Positions 46,566 through 60,800 of a stretch of DNA of 64,000 bases are shown piece by piece. Below the pieces are notes generated by a model. That model saw only the letters and a program-made list of their open reading frames with translations, had not been told where the DNA came from and made no database searches. This DNA is from Warburgia ugandensis (Eukaryota > Streptophyta > Magnoliopsida > Canellales > Canellaceae): NCBI GenBank assembly GCA_035236585.1, contig CP141138.1:24749437-24813436 (forward strand). Direction: 5' to 3'. Within the stretch, counting starts at the first letter, position 1, and each line of letters begins with the position of its first letter. The position numbers were made by a program, and so were the translations under genes.

Positions 46566-49500
46566 TGAACCTAATTAAGGGCTACTGGTTACACAAACTA
46601 TTTCAACTTGCATTATGACATTTAGCTTCCCACTAGATAATGCAACATTATTATAGTTGTATTTTTTAAGCACGTTCAAGATTGGTCATTAATCTTTTCT
46701 AAAACATTGTGTGACAATTGTTATGGCTATTATTCCAATAACATTTGAGTTGTATTATTTGAATCTCAACAGCATAAATCACTTCCAACTTAGTCATTAA
46801 CTTCCAACTGTGATGCATGATGAAGAGTATAATCTATTTTGTCTTTTAACTATAAGTACAAAGGAAGCAATATAAACATCTCTTAAGCAATGTTAACTAA
46901 GATAATTGAACAATGCCCGACTTTATCAAAATAATTGTCCTTTTAGCATTACTAAGATGCCACATGTATCAGCAATAAGAATTGTACCTTCCACTATTGC
47001 ACTCGATGCATGTGCTTGGTCGGTGGTTATAGAGAATCACTCACCCTTAACTCCTGGGTGCTTACTCCCAACGAGGTGCATGATCTTGTCTGGGTGCCTG
47101 ATCTTGTCGAGGTGGTTCGAGTCTACTTGTGATGACATGGGTTTTTTTATAATGCAATTTTAAAATAACAAGCTTTCACTTGCGAGATCAATCTTTATTT
47201 TCAAAATGAATGAAACAAAAAATTCTTTTATTTGTAACTCTTTCACGAAAACCCCAAGTGTCATTAATTAATCTCAATGAACAAATAATGAATCATGCCA
47301 TGACAACTTTTGGACAAAATATAAAAATGAATAATTACCATTCCCAAGATTGTTAATCACAACCCAAGTTACAAATAATTACTTACAACCAATTTTACAC
47401 CAAATACTAAAAGGATCACTCAGTATGAAATCTGGTACAATTATATCCTCACTTAGCCTTACCTTCTCTCACTTGACTGTAGTACTCATTCTTTTTGAAG
47501 CTCCTTCTAATTGTATTTTGTTTGACTTGAAAAATAATGATCATACTCAATAGGTGACCTGATACTACTAATTTGAAAACACGACATGCAAGAGGCGTAA
47601 TTTCAAGAAAAATAATAAGATCATGTACTTCCATTTTGTGTAACCATGAGTATTTATGCATAAATTATAAAACTTATTTACATATTTCCAAACCATGGAA
47701 CTTTTATTGAATCTATTAAGTAGCGATATAAACATTACTAAAACAGTAGCAATCAATCAATTCATGCACTAGAATTCTTGATGAACACATCAACCCAACT
47801 GATCAAAATCAATAATTCGTACAATAGTAATAATTACTAAAAATCTTAAAGTAGTAATCGATCAAATCAAATGATAAAATTTAAAACCCACAATAGATAT
47901 CATGAATGTGGATATCTCGGTGAACACATCAAGCAGACTAGTCACAAGTACCCATCTATGACCATCTCAATGCAATATGCATATCGATATCAAAACCAAA
48001 ATCACAGGGTCAACTATGCTCACGACCAAAACCTATTCTGAAATCATGTGTCTCCGGTATCTAGAGACTGGCCTACCATAGCCTCCAAGGCGACTATGGA
48101 TATGTCCTCTTTGTCCCTTCATAAGCTATCTCATTTGGCAATCTACCCACTTGGAACTCAAGGTTTTGTTCCTTCCGCAGGTTGCCTCAATCGGTGATCT
48201 ACCCACTTAGCATAGTGCCCACCAGGCTCATTAGCCCAAAAAAGACATATACATCTAATCCAATTCTCAATAATCATAAATCATGCAATTTATGCAACTA
48301 GTTTCAAAACATGCAAGTAATTTATATATAAAATATATTCATGAAATATATAAGAAATCACATTTTAAATCAAGATCATAAACCACGAGAATAGTTTACA
48401 TGAAAATATCATATCTCAACATCATTTCAAAAAGCATACTAAACACGAAAATAGATTCAAGTAGAATTTGAGATGTAATTTGAAAACTTAGTAGCATTGA
48501 ACTACCTACCTTGAAAGATGTCACTTAATTCGTGTCCTCCTTTAGTTTAAATCCTAGATCTTCTTCATGGTCTTTATAGCATCCTATACATAAGAATCTA
48601 ACTATTATTTCTCAATCATTAATCAGGTTGCTTAATGGCCTAGATCATCTATTTAAACTTCGATCCCATCCATAAGTGATCAAATCTATAATCTAAGGGT
48701 GATCATCCTTAATTTAGGGTTGAATTGGATATTTAAAGCTTCTAAGCTATCCAATAGACCACTTATTAGTTCAGATCATCTTTGATGTAGTAGATCTATG
48801 AGATTCCTAAGATTTTTAGGCCATATGTAAATAAAATCATTCTCTGATCCTAGATTTTATTGCATAATTAGGTCTGCATCATCAATACAATTCTAACAAA
48901 CCTTTTAGATTGTTAATCGGGCTTCTATAGCTCCTGAAATGAGAGATTTTGTGTTTCAGGCTTGTTTAATGGTCCATATTGAAATTTTGGATCTAGAACA
49001 AGGTTACCAGTGATGACTGGCCATCACCAGTGATGTTTTCTAAATCAAATTGACTCCTAATTAAAAGGGTTTATAGATCAGGCTCTTACCTTCACTCCTG
49101 TTAAGTTTAGCGTCGTTTCATGGTCATTTGATGCCGGTAAACATGAATTTTCTTGTCGTACTGTCAACGAAAAACCCTATATTTCCAGATTAGAATCTTA
49201 GTTTGATCGCCGATAAAATCTACTCTGATTGTAAAATAGATGGAAGGGTTTTGGTCGTCTTCTCACGAGGAATCCAGCGACGATGTCTGATCTTCAATCC
49301 ACCACTGCTCAGACGACTGCCATAGAGCCAAACAGTAACTGTAGCTATAGTTGCCAGAAAAAATAGAGAATATGTGGCTGAAGGAAGAGGAGAGGATCGA
49401 GGATTGATCTGAGGTGTGATGGGGAATAGGAGATGGGGATTTATAGGGTGGTGCACCGCCCTTTTTGGTAGTGTTGTAGCCGTAAACAATAGTCAACACC

Positions 49501-49960
49501 ACCGTCTTCTTCGGTGCCGACACAATGCCATCGCCGACGTGATTTTCAGCGTTGATGTGGTGATGATGCCATGCTAACTTGATGTTGACAAGGAGAATGA
49601 CATAGATTCAGAAGGGGGTGCTATTAACAAAACAGCCTGTGCGTTTTTTTTCTTTTAATTACCAAAATACCCTTCATCTTCCAATGCTCATAACTTTTTC
49701 ACACGAACTCCCTTTTTAGTGTTCTTTGAGGTGTTGAATTCCATTTCTTGAGTAGAATCTAATTAAGGAGATATTTTTAGCAAGTTGTCCCTTTATATAT
49801 TTTAAATGAAATAGAACATTTATCCAACCGTCCAATATAATTATTTTCCAAAATAAATAAGATATAAAAAATTTGCAATTTACAAACACTATGATTGATT
49901 GTGATTGAAAAAGTGTTACTATTATTTGACAAGAATATCCTAAAATTTTAAGTCATTAGA
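46566..49960 (-). mobile_element. LTR-derived sequence, probably gypsy, minus strand
   Basis: No coding region. On the minus strand a TATA-like CACCCTATAAATCCCC at about 49440 is followed by CT-rich leader sequence, as in LTR promoters. The segment 47990-48260 has the low-complexity TACCCACTTRG repeats seen in plant gypsy LTRs. Ends could not be fixed; a possible right end is TTTGACA at 49931. Confidence 0.5.
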
Positions 49961-49969
49961 CTGCTAAAC

Positions 49970-50990
49970 CTAAGACACTCTCATGCAAAGTGGCCTTATT
50001 GGCCATAAGAGAAACATGTATGTCCTAGCCCTGTGCAAGGTCAACCTGAATGACGTTGTTGACATTTCTGACATATCCCTTGATCACTCTCTCTACCTTT
50101 GCCCTGTCCTACTACCAGTCGGGTTGGTTGTGCAAATATACTCTTGGTAGCAATCTTCTTCTTCCTAACTCTTCTTGCTAGTGGCTTAGGGCCAACAAAT
50201 ATGCCCCTATCTATGACACTTTATATCAAAGTTCAGCCCATGAACAAACTTATGTCCTGCCCTTTGCTCTAAAGCACACACCTCAAATGCGAACCTCTGC
50301 AATCTCACGAACTCCACCTCATACTGTACTATTATCCTCGAACCTTGCTAGAGAGTCTCGAGCTCCATCTTCTCTCAAAGATGGTGAGGAAGGAATTTCG
50401 CAGTAAAAACATCTACAAAAACATCCCACTCGATGTCCTCAACCCATCAAATGACTCCTCTGTGCAGTCGGCCACCACTAAGTAGTAGCTCCAGTCAGCA
50501 CAAACGTGGCTATTGTAGCCATACAATGCTCAGGTACTGCTGTCACCTAAAAAATCCTCTTTATGTTGAATAGCCACTAATTGGCTGCCTCTAGACCATC
50601 TCTCTTTGAGAACTTTGGAATAATCCTCCTAAATCTCTCAAGAAGATTATCTATTGTGGGACATCCCTCTCCCTCTGCATCCATTGCCCTATCTGCTCCC
50701 GATGAGCAAGCTAAGGCTCACAACCTCTGTGACATCTTCTGGAGTAAGAGATTGAAGATCTAATCTACCAGGTTGCCCCAGGCTCTATTGCTACCCTCAA
50801 TCCCACCTACAACTTGCACATCTAGTGGTGATGGCAAGCCTGCACTATCTCTGGGGAGGCATCTATAAAACAAGGGAGATTCTTATAAGAATTTCTTTGA
50901 TTCTATTAAGAATTTCTTCCTAACTATTACAACTATGATTTCTACTTAAGTCTAAAATTTATCCCTTCTAAGTGTTGACACATTGACCTC
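49970..50990 (-). pseudogene. Ty3/gypsy gag, degenerate, minus strand
   Basis: Minus-strand translation shows gag-like patches: EDIEWDVFVDVFTAKFLP, QGSRIIVQYEVEFVRLQRFA and a knuckle remnant CFSYGQxGHFAxEC at about 50012-49975 (second Cys replaced by Tyr, stops at two positions). It lies on the internal side of the primer-binding site at 51022, as gag should. Many stops. Confidence 0.75.
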
Positions 50991-51021
50991 CATGACTTTG
51001 CTTGTGATTAGCATGGCTTGT

Positions 51022-51033
51022 GCTCTGATACCA
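51022..51033 (-). promoter_or_regulatory. Primer-binding site, minus-strand gypsy element
   Basis: Minus-strand TGGTATCAGAGC, complementary to initiator tRNA-Met, next to the 3' end of the LTR at about 51041 and upstream of the gag remnant. Confidence 0.82.
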
Positions 51034-51040
51034 AAATCTT

Positions 51041-54000
51041 TAACATCCCAGGTTTTTCAAGCCTTTTATTGATTTTAAGTTGAAAAATAGTGGAAATTTC
51101 CTTTGTTTTAGAAAAACAAGATCCTAGTGATAATAAATAGGTACGTATGAAATCCATTGACTTCTTTTCGAGTGTTACTATAAAAACTTCACACATAAGT
51201 GAAATAATAGTTGTCTAACTTGAGACTGCTTAGAGTTACATGCCACAGGATGTCCCATACAGCCACAAGTAAAGTCACAATTCCATTTGAATAATTAAAA
51301 CAATCCATCTTATAGTCATCCAATGTGTCAATCGAAGTTAAATTATAAATAGTACTAAAATGAATTCCTATACATGGATTCTAGTAAAAGAACTACACTA
51401 GAGCATGTTCTCCTCACATCTAACCCAGTCCTTGCACTTTTGTCTTTCTGGTGTCTCTCATGCTTGAGCAACCTAGTGTATCGCTTGAAATGTTGGTTGT
51501 AGGGGGTTAGCAAAAGCAACCCTTCACAAGGAAAAGAAAACATAATATAAATCAGCCAATAAAAACTTGGCAAGCAATAATACATCCCTAAGTAAATGTG
51601 ATACATAGGCCTAAGATGTAATATGGTGTGAGATGTAAATCACATGGAAAACTACTAAATATAAGTCATGTGTAATTCAAAAGTCGACAAATTAGCGATT
51701 CAGTAAAACTCTTAGCAACTGAGTAAATTAGGTGCACAATCCTCTATCCATAAGAAATCCGAACACACATCGTCATGGAAAAAATGATCAATCAAAAAAT
51801 AAGATGGCATACAGTTCTACCATAAGTGACATCATGTTATAGACTCTCAAGAATGATCGACATGCCTAACATGCCCAAACCAGAACCCAGACTCCTATGC
51901 TCATAGGGCCTTACCATTAACTCAGGTGACTTCCACAGCCTCTATGTTGACTTGTGTATGCCTCAAGATCATTCCTCACTAGATCTCATGGGGACTACCC
52001 GGCTACCCTTTTAGAGCTCTATCCCACAGAAGTTAACTCCTACCACCCACCATCTCCATCACAAGGAATGGTATCAATATCATATTAGAAGTTAGTGGCC
52101 AATTGTACCTCCTAGCATAGGGTCTCTAGGACTTATAGTAGCACATAGTATGCATGCGTTGGTCTTATGCCCATCCTAGACGTGCCTACTTCAAGGTCTT
52201 ACCACCACCCCAGGCATGCATGCCTCCGGGTCTTATAGCACTGGTGGAGCACCTACCAAAACAACAATCAAAACAATATGTCCAAGACTTAAGGCTAATC
52301 AAAGAGTGCCTGCAAGAACACTGATGAAAACCCACATATCCATGACTTATAATGACTCGTAGAGTGCATAGCTAAAACATCGATGAAAACTAAATCACAA
52401 TACTATACACAAGATGGGTTGATTCTATGTGTGAAACCAGTCATCCATCTTCATTTATAAGGCTTGAAGTCTTCTAGATGCCCTTAAAATTAACATATTT
52501 TAGTTTATGCATAGTTTAAGTCATAATCTTTGTTAAAGCTATCTTGATAAGTCCTTATTCTAAGATATTTTCTTTACTTTTAAATGTAGTCCTCAGTAGT
52601 CCTGAGCATAAGATAAAGGTTGATTATCTCTCTTAAGTATGAATAAAGTACCACCCATATAAGCTTGATAAGACCCTTAGTTTTAGTTAGAATAGCTTTC
52701 TTTTATAACCATTTGTGCTAGTGACTTTTAACATGATGTTATTTCACCATTCTTTGGTTTTAGAGGCCTTTGAATTCCTTACCATTAGTGTTGAATCTTC
52801 TTTTCTAAGTTTAAGTTATAGGATATATTTACTTGTTTTCTTTGTTAACTTTAGTCACTAAATTTGGTGATATAATGCTTACATAGAAGTTTTCTTACTC
52901 AAAAACATTACAACTGTTTCCCAATCTTGCAACAAAGTACTTAAGGTCAAAGAATATACCAAGTATATCTTTATCATGTTATAAAACCAGCTGTAACATG
53001 ACAAGGGTCTCTATTAAGTTATGAGAGTAAGAGTCTTAAAATCAATAACATGTTGGATTATGGTAATTTTCTTCTAGAGCCAATGGTTATACCTTAAGCA
53101 ATCACTAACATGCATGTTTTCATGTAGGATCATAGGCATGTTAACAAGAAAGAGAAATCCTTAATTGTATTCACCAATATCGAGTGCAATCTTTACTTCT
53201 AGGATAGATTTGAGAATTCTCATTCAAGCACTAATAAGTTTTTAAACACCAAAAATCACTAGCTAAACATCTACAAAAGCCATGATGAAAATGGGGCTAA
53301 TAATTCACTACTCAAATGTTGTCTATAAGGTGGAAAACTTCTATCTTTCTAGTATCAATTCTTAGCTTCCTTCAATTATTTTTTAGTTATGAAGATTCTT
53401 TTTCCCATGTTAATAGTCACGGAACCATCCAACAACTATGCTACATCATGTGTTAAAACATAACCAATCATCTAGTACTTACTTTGATCCAAAACTTACA
53501 AGATCTACACTCCATTCCATGCCTTCGAAACTCATGTAACAGAATAGCAATTCCATGCCATTTGAACACACCAAGTATTATGTATATCAAGATAACTAAC
53601 CTTCATGTATCAATGACAAAACTCTAAGGTTAGCCCAAGACCAATTCTTGTTGTAAGAGCTTCCAACATTCACTAGGTATAGGTGTAAATTTTTAGCACA
53701 AGTGGGCAATCCAACAACTCCCTTATTTTAGTGGAATGACTAGTGGAATACCAACAACTCCCGTGTTTTAGTGTTATGACTAGTGGAATACTTGGTTTGT
53801 AATAATCCTCAATGGCCAGGTGTCCTTGGGATGGAACTAGCTACCACCCCACATGAAATTCACGTTGCAGCTAGTTCCACTTTAAGCTATTGGCCATTTG
53901 TTTCTTGTAGCACAAAACCTTTTACTTGTAAGCTATTTTCAATTGTGTCATTATGCTAGTGAATCAATATTTGTACGCTTGACATTTACATACTATTGAA

Positions 54001-54311
54001 TTAATTTTCAGTTAATGTTCTACTACCTAATGATTAAGGTGTTCCTAGCTTTAGTTTCTAGTGCTTATACTTTTATGGGATCACATAGTAAAATCTTTAA
54101 TATTTCCCTTTTTCTTGGAAAATTGCTTCCAACTCTTCGGATCAACCCAACATTCACTCCTTGGCAATTATCCTAACATGATTTCTCGATGTGCTTGTTT
54201 AAATATCCTCTATTATCAATTAAAACATACACTTAATAAATAAAAAAATTACCCTATTTTTTGTAAATGCATTGATTGTTTTATTGAAATTGTATATTTA
54301 AACATGTTACA
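51041..54311 (-). mobile_element. Gypsy LTR, about 3.27 kb, minus strand
   Basis: On the minus strand it starts TGTAACATG at 54311, right after the purine tract ATGGGGGAAGAG of an upstream pol region. It ends near GGGATGTTAA at about 51041, before a primer-binding site. It has integrase/chromodomain-end sequence on one side and gag on the other. The segment 51870-52390 is repeated at 59440-59960. Confidence 0.7.
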
Positions 54312-54329
54312 CTCTTCCCCCATTATAAA

Positions 54330-54905
54330 AATTTCGTCCCCAAAATTGCATGGATGTGGATAAACAAGTCAGAACAACTATGGAAAACACTACCTCGTAT
54401 CTTCCTCAACCTCCCATGTGGCCTCCTCGTACAAATGATGCTACCACAGAACCTTAATGAGGGGAATCATCTTGGTTCCAATACCTTCTCCTTCTTATCA
54501 ATGATTTGTATTGACCACTCATGAAATATCAAATCTGGCTGCAAGTTGGCTAGTACCTGATCCAAAATATGAGTAGGATCTGTGATGTATTTCTTCAGCA
54601 TAGAAGCATGGAACATGTCATGCACATCAGCAAGCTAAGAAGGGAGCATCAATCTATATTCAACTCTGTCGATCCTCTCTAGAAACTTAAAGGGTCCCAC
54701 AAACCTAGGGCTCAGCTTCACTTTCACCCTGAATCTCATCACACCCTTGGCTGGAGATACCCTAGGAAAGACATGATCTCTAAGCTGGAACTCTAGATCT
54801 CTCCTACTCGTGTCGACATATATCTTCTGCCTATTATGGGCAGTGGTCAATGCTTCCTAATCAACTCGGATTTGATGAACTGTCTCTCTTTAACATTGCT
54901 CTAGC
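54330..54905 (-). pseudogene. Ty3/gypsy integrase C-terminus, minus strand
   Basis: Minus-strand reading gives TTAHNRQKIYVDTSRRDLEF, RDHVFPRVSPAKGVMRF, KLSPRFVGPFKFLERI and EYRLMLPS, the linker and barrel domain found at the end of plant gypsy integrases. A degraded chromodomain-like stretch follows (DPTHILDQ, YEEATWEVEEDTR), then FGDEIFIMGE and the purine tract at the LTR boundary. Upstream of about 54905 the sequence breaks off. Confidence 0.85.
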
Positions 54906-54943
54906 ATGTTCAGGGTTAGGGTTCAAGGTTTTCTACGTGCCAC

Positions 54944-55015
54944 AAAGATCTCCAATATATATCTTGATCTACGATTCTTGTGACATGTAGATCAAGATAT
55001 CTATTGGAGATCTTT
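54944..55015. repeat. Hairpin, 29-bp stem
   Basis: Arms 54944-54972 and 54987-55015 are reverse complements with a single mismatch, separated by a 14-nt loop. The core is AAAGATCTCCAATA and its complement. Confidence 0.85.
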
Positions 55016-57199
55016 GATTAGAATCTTTTTGAGGTGATTTAGATTATCTTGATCAATGATTAAGATCAAGCAAGGTATATAGATATGAAATTGGATCAAA
55101 TTCAATGATCTATACTATTCAAATGATTCATTGAGATTGTTTGATCAAAGTTATTAATTTATTCCTTGATATGGGATGATCAAGTGGATGATTGTGGCCA
55201 AACTATATGGATAGTGTAGATCTGGTACCTTTGTGACAATCAGTTGATGATCTAACAACACGGACAGCCTAATGTCCTTTAGATTGACCTATCCAAGGTA
55301 AGATTATCATCCTAATCACTTAATTTTCTTGATTTGGCCATAATTAACTAAAGTCAAGTATGATTTACATATAAACATACCCGATTAGTTAGTTAAGTGA
55401 GAAATTAACTGAAATTGACATGGTATGAGTATGATCACCTAAGAAATAAATTGGATAGTTATTGATGGGCTTGATTCAATGTGATTTAGATTATCAACCA
55501 ACTAAGGAGGGCCCTAGCTTGAGATTCCATGGTTATGAACCATTGTATCCTATTGAAACACATTATATTAAGATATGAAAATATAATGTTCGTTTTATAA
55601 TTAAGAATCCAACTTAAATAGATAACTTAGATTCTAAGTTGGACTCGAATGTGATGTGCATCCAAGTAGTGACATTGAGGTAGATTGAGCTAGACTGGAG
55701 TTTGATTGTGATTGAGAGGTACAAATGAGTGGTTCTTTGTCTAAGGTAGGTAATGATAATTTAATAATGGGTAAGTTTTTGTTTTGAAATTACAGATTTC
55801 CATCGCATTAGCTAAGTATTTATGAATGAATTTTATGCATATATATTGTACCATGATTCTTATTGAGATATTTATCTTATTTGTAACTAATGCATGTACC
55901 CATGATTGCATTGATTATAGTTTTTTCACAAATGGATGATTTAATTATGATGAGTTGTGTTTTATAAACAATAGTGAAAGCACATGATTTTAACACATTT
56001 CCATGACCTGTTGAAGTCATTAGATGGTGATTATATTTGTTGTTGTATGTTGAGGCACTTGAATGACCTGTTTTATTGCTTATTTATTGTGGACTACATT
56101 GAGGAGGCTTAGTGGCTGGTCCTTGGGAGGTTGACACCATGATAAGAGTACTACTCTGAGACAACAAGCCACAGGTGCTCCTATGTTTTGTGCATCAGAT
56201 ACTTCCTCTTATATCTAGTTTTTGAGATATTGTGATTCTCATGTTTTGTGGACTTATGATAGGTGTTTCTACCTGTGGATGCTATGCTAGGAGGGATTTA
56301 GGGTCGGCCACCTGCCTTCAGACTTTGTGACATGATAGACGCCCACCCTATAGAAGGACAAATATCATAAAGAGTAGTATGATTGGTAGTCCACACAATG
56401 GTTTCAATCCTCACTCATGCGGGATGGATGCTTAGTCTCCCATTTTAGTGTTGACAGGGAGCGGTAGTTGATAGACTCGGGAGTTGGTTATCATTACAGC
56501 ATAGCGGTCCATGTATTTGTTGATAATTGATTTTATTATATTCCACAATGAGGGCACTAGCATGGGTATTCCCTGTATACTCAAGGCATGACGATGCGTG
56601 GAGGATTGGTATGAGTACTTATGAACTAACATACAAGTGTGCAATACACTTGTGGGACCCTCATGTTAGGGTGCCCTGCATTGATGATGTACATATTTAT
56701 TGAGATATTCCTCGTGTATTTGACGCATTACACCAATGTGATTTTTGGACACTCTTGAGACTTGTGTGTGAGGGTGCCCTTGATGATGGCATATACATTT
56801 ATCGGTATATTCTTTGAGTTTTTCCCCTTGCTCTAATGTAGTTTTGGCATATGTATGAGCCTAGAAGGTTAGTTGATTTGGTATGTTTTCAGACTCGCAA
56901 TTGGTGTGAGTTACATTAATTTGATATTGGCATTTTGATAAGCCTAAGGAGCTTTGCATATATAGCATGTTTTGGAAACACACAGGTAGTATGGATGCAT
57001 TTCCTTATTGTCAACAGTTTTATGAGCTAGATGCCCTGGCTATTGCGTTTAATTTGGTTGGTTTAGCATGTTATTTATGCTCTACTCTATTTAATGAGAA
57101 AGATATTTATCACATACACTGAAACTTGACTATTCACATTACTTTAAGTATTTATGGATTATTATTATTATTGTCATTACCTGCATAAGCATAGCTTGT

Positions 57200-57229
57200 T
57201 GAGGCATTGCAAGGTGTTGCAATGCCTCA
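57200..57229. repeat. Hairpin, perfect 13-bp stem, 4-nt loop
   Basis: TGAGGCATTGCAA, loop GGTG, TTGCAATGCCTCA. Lies inside the LTR-like segment; it could form in its RNA. Confidence 0.85.
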
Positions 57230-57833
57230 GATATAGAGAGAGACAGTAGTATGGCATGCAGACAGAGCAGGTCGCAGCCTTCAACAGTGCATAGAGAAGA
57301 TTTCAATAATGTATGTGGTTTGTTAAAACCCTATCTTGGATACTATTTATGGAATATGTATGTGTATCATTTACACTTTTGTGATGTGGATGCATGGATA
57401 TTATCTGGTTGCGTGTGATGGCTGCGTATGGATAGACCCTGGGTAACATCGTTGCTTCTTTTTTATTTTAACTCTATCATTGAGGTATATGGTTTTATTA
57501 AAAATATGTATGATTTGGATGGATAGATATGGAGACCAAGTCTCCTGGATTATGTATTTATATTTATTGTGTTTATCAAGTGTTTGTCATGTTGAATGAG
57601 TTATATGCGTTGGTACAAAATACAGAGAAGATTCTATTAGATTTTTGGTAAATATGAGAAGATCATTTCACCATTGAATCCATGGTTTTATGGGTTGTAT
57701 GACTTCTAGGGTTTTAAACGAATGCTTTTATTTAAAATTTTGTTTCAGTTGAATTTAAAATTTAAAAATTAACCAAGGATCTCGATTTTTTAAAAATTAG
57801 TATTTATATGTTATGTAAACTTGGGGTGTCACA

Positions 57834-60800
57834 TCTGCCTCGAAATTTGATCCCATTGTCGGCTCCTCTATCAAAATTATCCATGTCACGTTGTGCTCGA
57901 GTCTCACCACATGATTGCTGTGCTAAAACATCAAAAAAATTTATTTTCATTGAAAATTTTTCTAAAAATCCTGAATGTCATTTCTTACACAAATGCTAGG
58001 ATTTTATGGTAGAATGTATGTTTCATTTCTACCCTCTCTATTTTCAAACATATGCACATTTGATGCAAACATAAGGACACCTAATAAATAATACAAATAA
58101 TTTTCATTGGTTTGAAAACAAATACACAAAACTTGTTATTAACCAGAACCTTCAGTCACAACATATTACAACTTACTCCATTAAATACAAATAAATCCAC
58201 AACATAAAAGTAAATATACATTCACATTCTCCACTAAATCAAAAAGTTAATCTAAGATTACAAGGCTCGCGCATCTAGATAGTGGAAAATCTCCATCTTT
58301 TGAAATTCCAAACTCCATAATTGCTCTCATATTTGACATGTTCATCTATCTATTCTAATTCTTTAAATATGAGACATTGTAAACAATTACAATGTCTTAG
58401 CAAGCTTGCACTTGTGTGGGTGGTATGCTCATGCCAAAATTATGAGTTCTTAGACCATACTATTATGAAATCAGTTCATATGTCCAATTCATTATAGTTG
58501 ATGAAACATAATCTATTGTGGTTTCAATGAATATTATCACTCCCTTATCTTTTCCTGAGGATTTAATCATTCTAAGCTTTTATCTTTTCATGCACATTTA
58601 ATTTGTAGTAAGATCGTTTTTCATTGATAGACACATAGGCTTTTGCATTCATTCACGACATATAGTTCTTTAAGATCATTCATCACTCATGATTATACAA
58701 GTTATCTTTATAAATGTCTAAGTTATTTCTCATTTGATAGTTAAATTAACTTTCAAAGAGTGAGATATCTAACTTCCTCATTATCATGTATAAAGGTAGT
58801 TACTTAACATCTTTTTCTTCACGAACCCAATGTAGTTTCATATGCAAGAATAAATTAGTATATGATCATGTAAAAATCACTTATAATGCTCGACTATTCT
58901 GACTCCTTAGTAGGCTGACTATGGTAAAACCATCGCTTAAGGAAAAATCAACATGGAATATAATACTAATAATAAAGCCACTAGCTAGGTGTAAGCATCA
59001 AAGTACGATATCGATAAAAGATAAAGTCAGACAATATGGTAGGACTATACTATATGCTTAAAGTTTGGTCATATGCAAACTAACATTTGATAAATATTTG
59101 ATTTGGAAAAACCAAAAAAATATCATAGTTTTCAAAGCATAAACAATCAATTCACAAGTGCAATTAGTTCTTTCTACATTGAATCGATCTAAAATCATAA
59201 ATATGAAAATAGGTCTCATACACTTGAGGTGAAAATCTACAAGGAAAGACTGGTGATCTCAAATCATCCGTAGTGTCCAAAATAATTTGATAAGTTTATT
59301 AAACTAACGTACTCAAAACAAATGAGGCCAAACAAAGGTGCATAGCCCTCTATCAAATCTATGTCCACATAATTATGGAAAATTGATCACTCCAATCATG
59401 GTAACATACAGTTCTACCACCCTAGACGAGGTCTAAACTCTCTAGAAATGACCCACATGACATTAACACACAGACACATATGCTCGTAGGGCCCTACCAT
59501 CACCCACTGGAGACTATTGAGGCCTCTGCATATGCTTGTGGATACCTACACAAACCATGACTCACTAGACCTCAGACGGGCTACCTAACTACCTCTTAAA
59601 GTACTTCCCCATGAAAAGGTACTACTACTGCCTGATGTCTCTATCGCAGAGCTGGTATCAATATCATCTCAGAGTTTAGTGGCCAACTGCACCTCATAGC
59701 ATAGGGTCCCTAAGACTTACAGCTGCACATAGCATGCTTGCCCCTCGGTCTTAGTACCGGCCTAGGTGCACAAGCATCTAGGTCATATGGTACTCGTAGA
59801 GCACCTGCCAAGTGATCTAAGACTTAGGACACTCAAAGAGTGATTGCCCAAAACATTGATGAATCCATATTCACAAGGACTTACAGCTACTCATGGAGAG
59901 CCTATCGAAGCATCAATAAATCCACATCTATCAAAACTTATAGCTACCCATAAAGTGCCTACCTAAAACATTGATGAAATCATAAACATTAGGTCTTACG
60001 ATTACTATTTCATAAATCATACACATCCCCAAAATCATTTCATGAAAATAAGACCGATATTTCAAAGTTTTATGAGAAAACCATTTAAATCTATTCATTT
60101 TCAACCCATATTCTCAACATGTTGTAAAAGCATATCTTTTTAAGCATTCAAACTCTGCATTCTTTATTCATATATTAGATGATGTTTTTTCAATTCTTAA
60201 AAGTATGCATCCAATGTAATGATTATAAAAGATGAATATTTAAGCAATATCTTAAAAGCACTTATTGTTAAATGGACCAAATTAAACTTGTGATAAAACT
60301 TTGATCAGCAAAGACACATATGTTATGACTTAAGGTCATGGCTTGTAAATATCTATTGCATGTCCATAGCGTTAACAATATTCCTTCCAAGTTTGAATGT
60401 GAATCATTTCATGTGATTACGGTATTTTTTAGTCCTAGATATCAATAGCTAATTCCATTTCAACAAATAGTGGTAAAATCATGTTAAAGTGAACCCAATT
60501 AAGGGCTAATGTTTACAAAGTTTTTATTTTGTCTCTTGGCTTTGAAGACCTTAGGATTATTCCCTCAACATCTATTCATGAATACAAACTATGAGTTAAT
60601 ATATTAAATTTTCTTCTATCTTGGAACCAATCATCTCATCATTGTCGAGTCGTTAAGTTACAAGTATGACATCTTCTAGCACATTTGCTAAGTCTTCCTC
60701 TAGTTCAAAACCTTATGAGCTACTCTGAAATCTTTACTTTATTGTTGATATACTTGTTAATATTTCATACTGTTGGGGGCATTCCAAGTATTATAGTATC

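Larger units (their letters stand above)
54915..57833 (-). mobile_element. Second long gypsy-type LTR, minus strand
   Basis: The minus-strand start TGTGACACCCC at 57833 follows ATTTCGAGGCAGA, the usual end of the coding region and purine tract. No coding sequence lies within. The left end is unclear: it meets the integrase fragment near 54905-54915. Contains two strong hairpins. Confidence 0.55.

Noticed and set aside
49220..49523. Two overlapping minus-strand frames of 86-89 codons
   Set aside because: They sit downstream of an LTR TATA-like motif in leader sequence, with no domain similarity.
46978..49936. Possible 2.95-kb LTR between two AGAAT pentamers
   Set aside because: The pentamer match could be chance in AT-rich DNA, and the flanks do not rejoin into a recognisable sequence.
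54912..54925. Telomere-like GGGTTAGGG
   Set aside because: Only a single short occurrence; no repeated TTTAGGG array.
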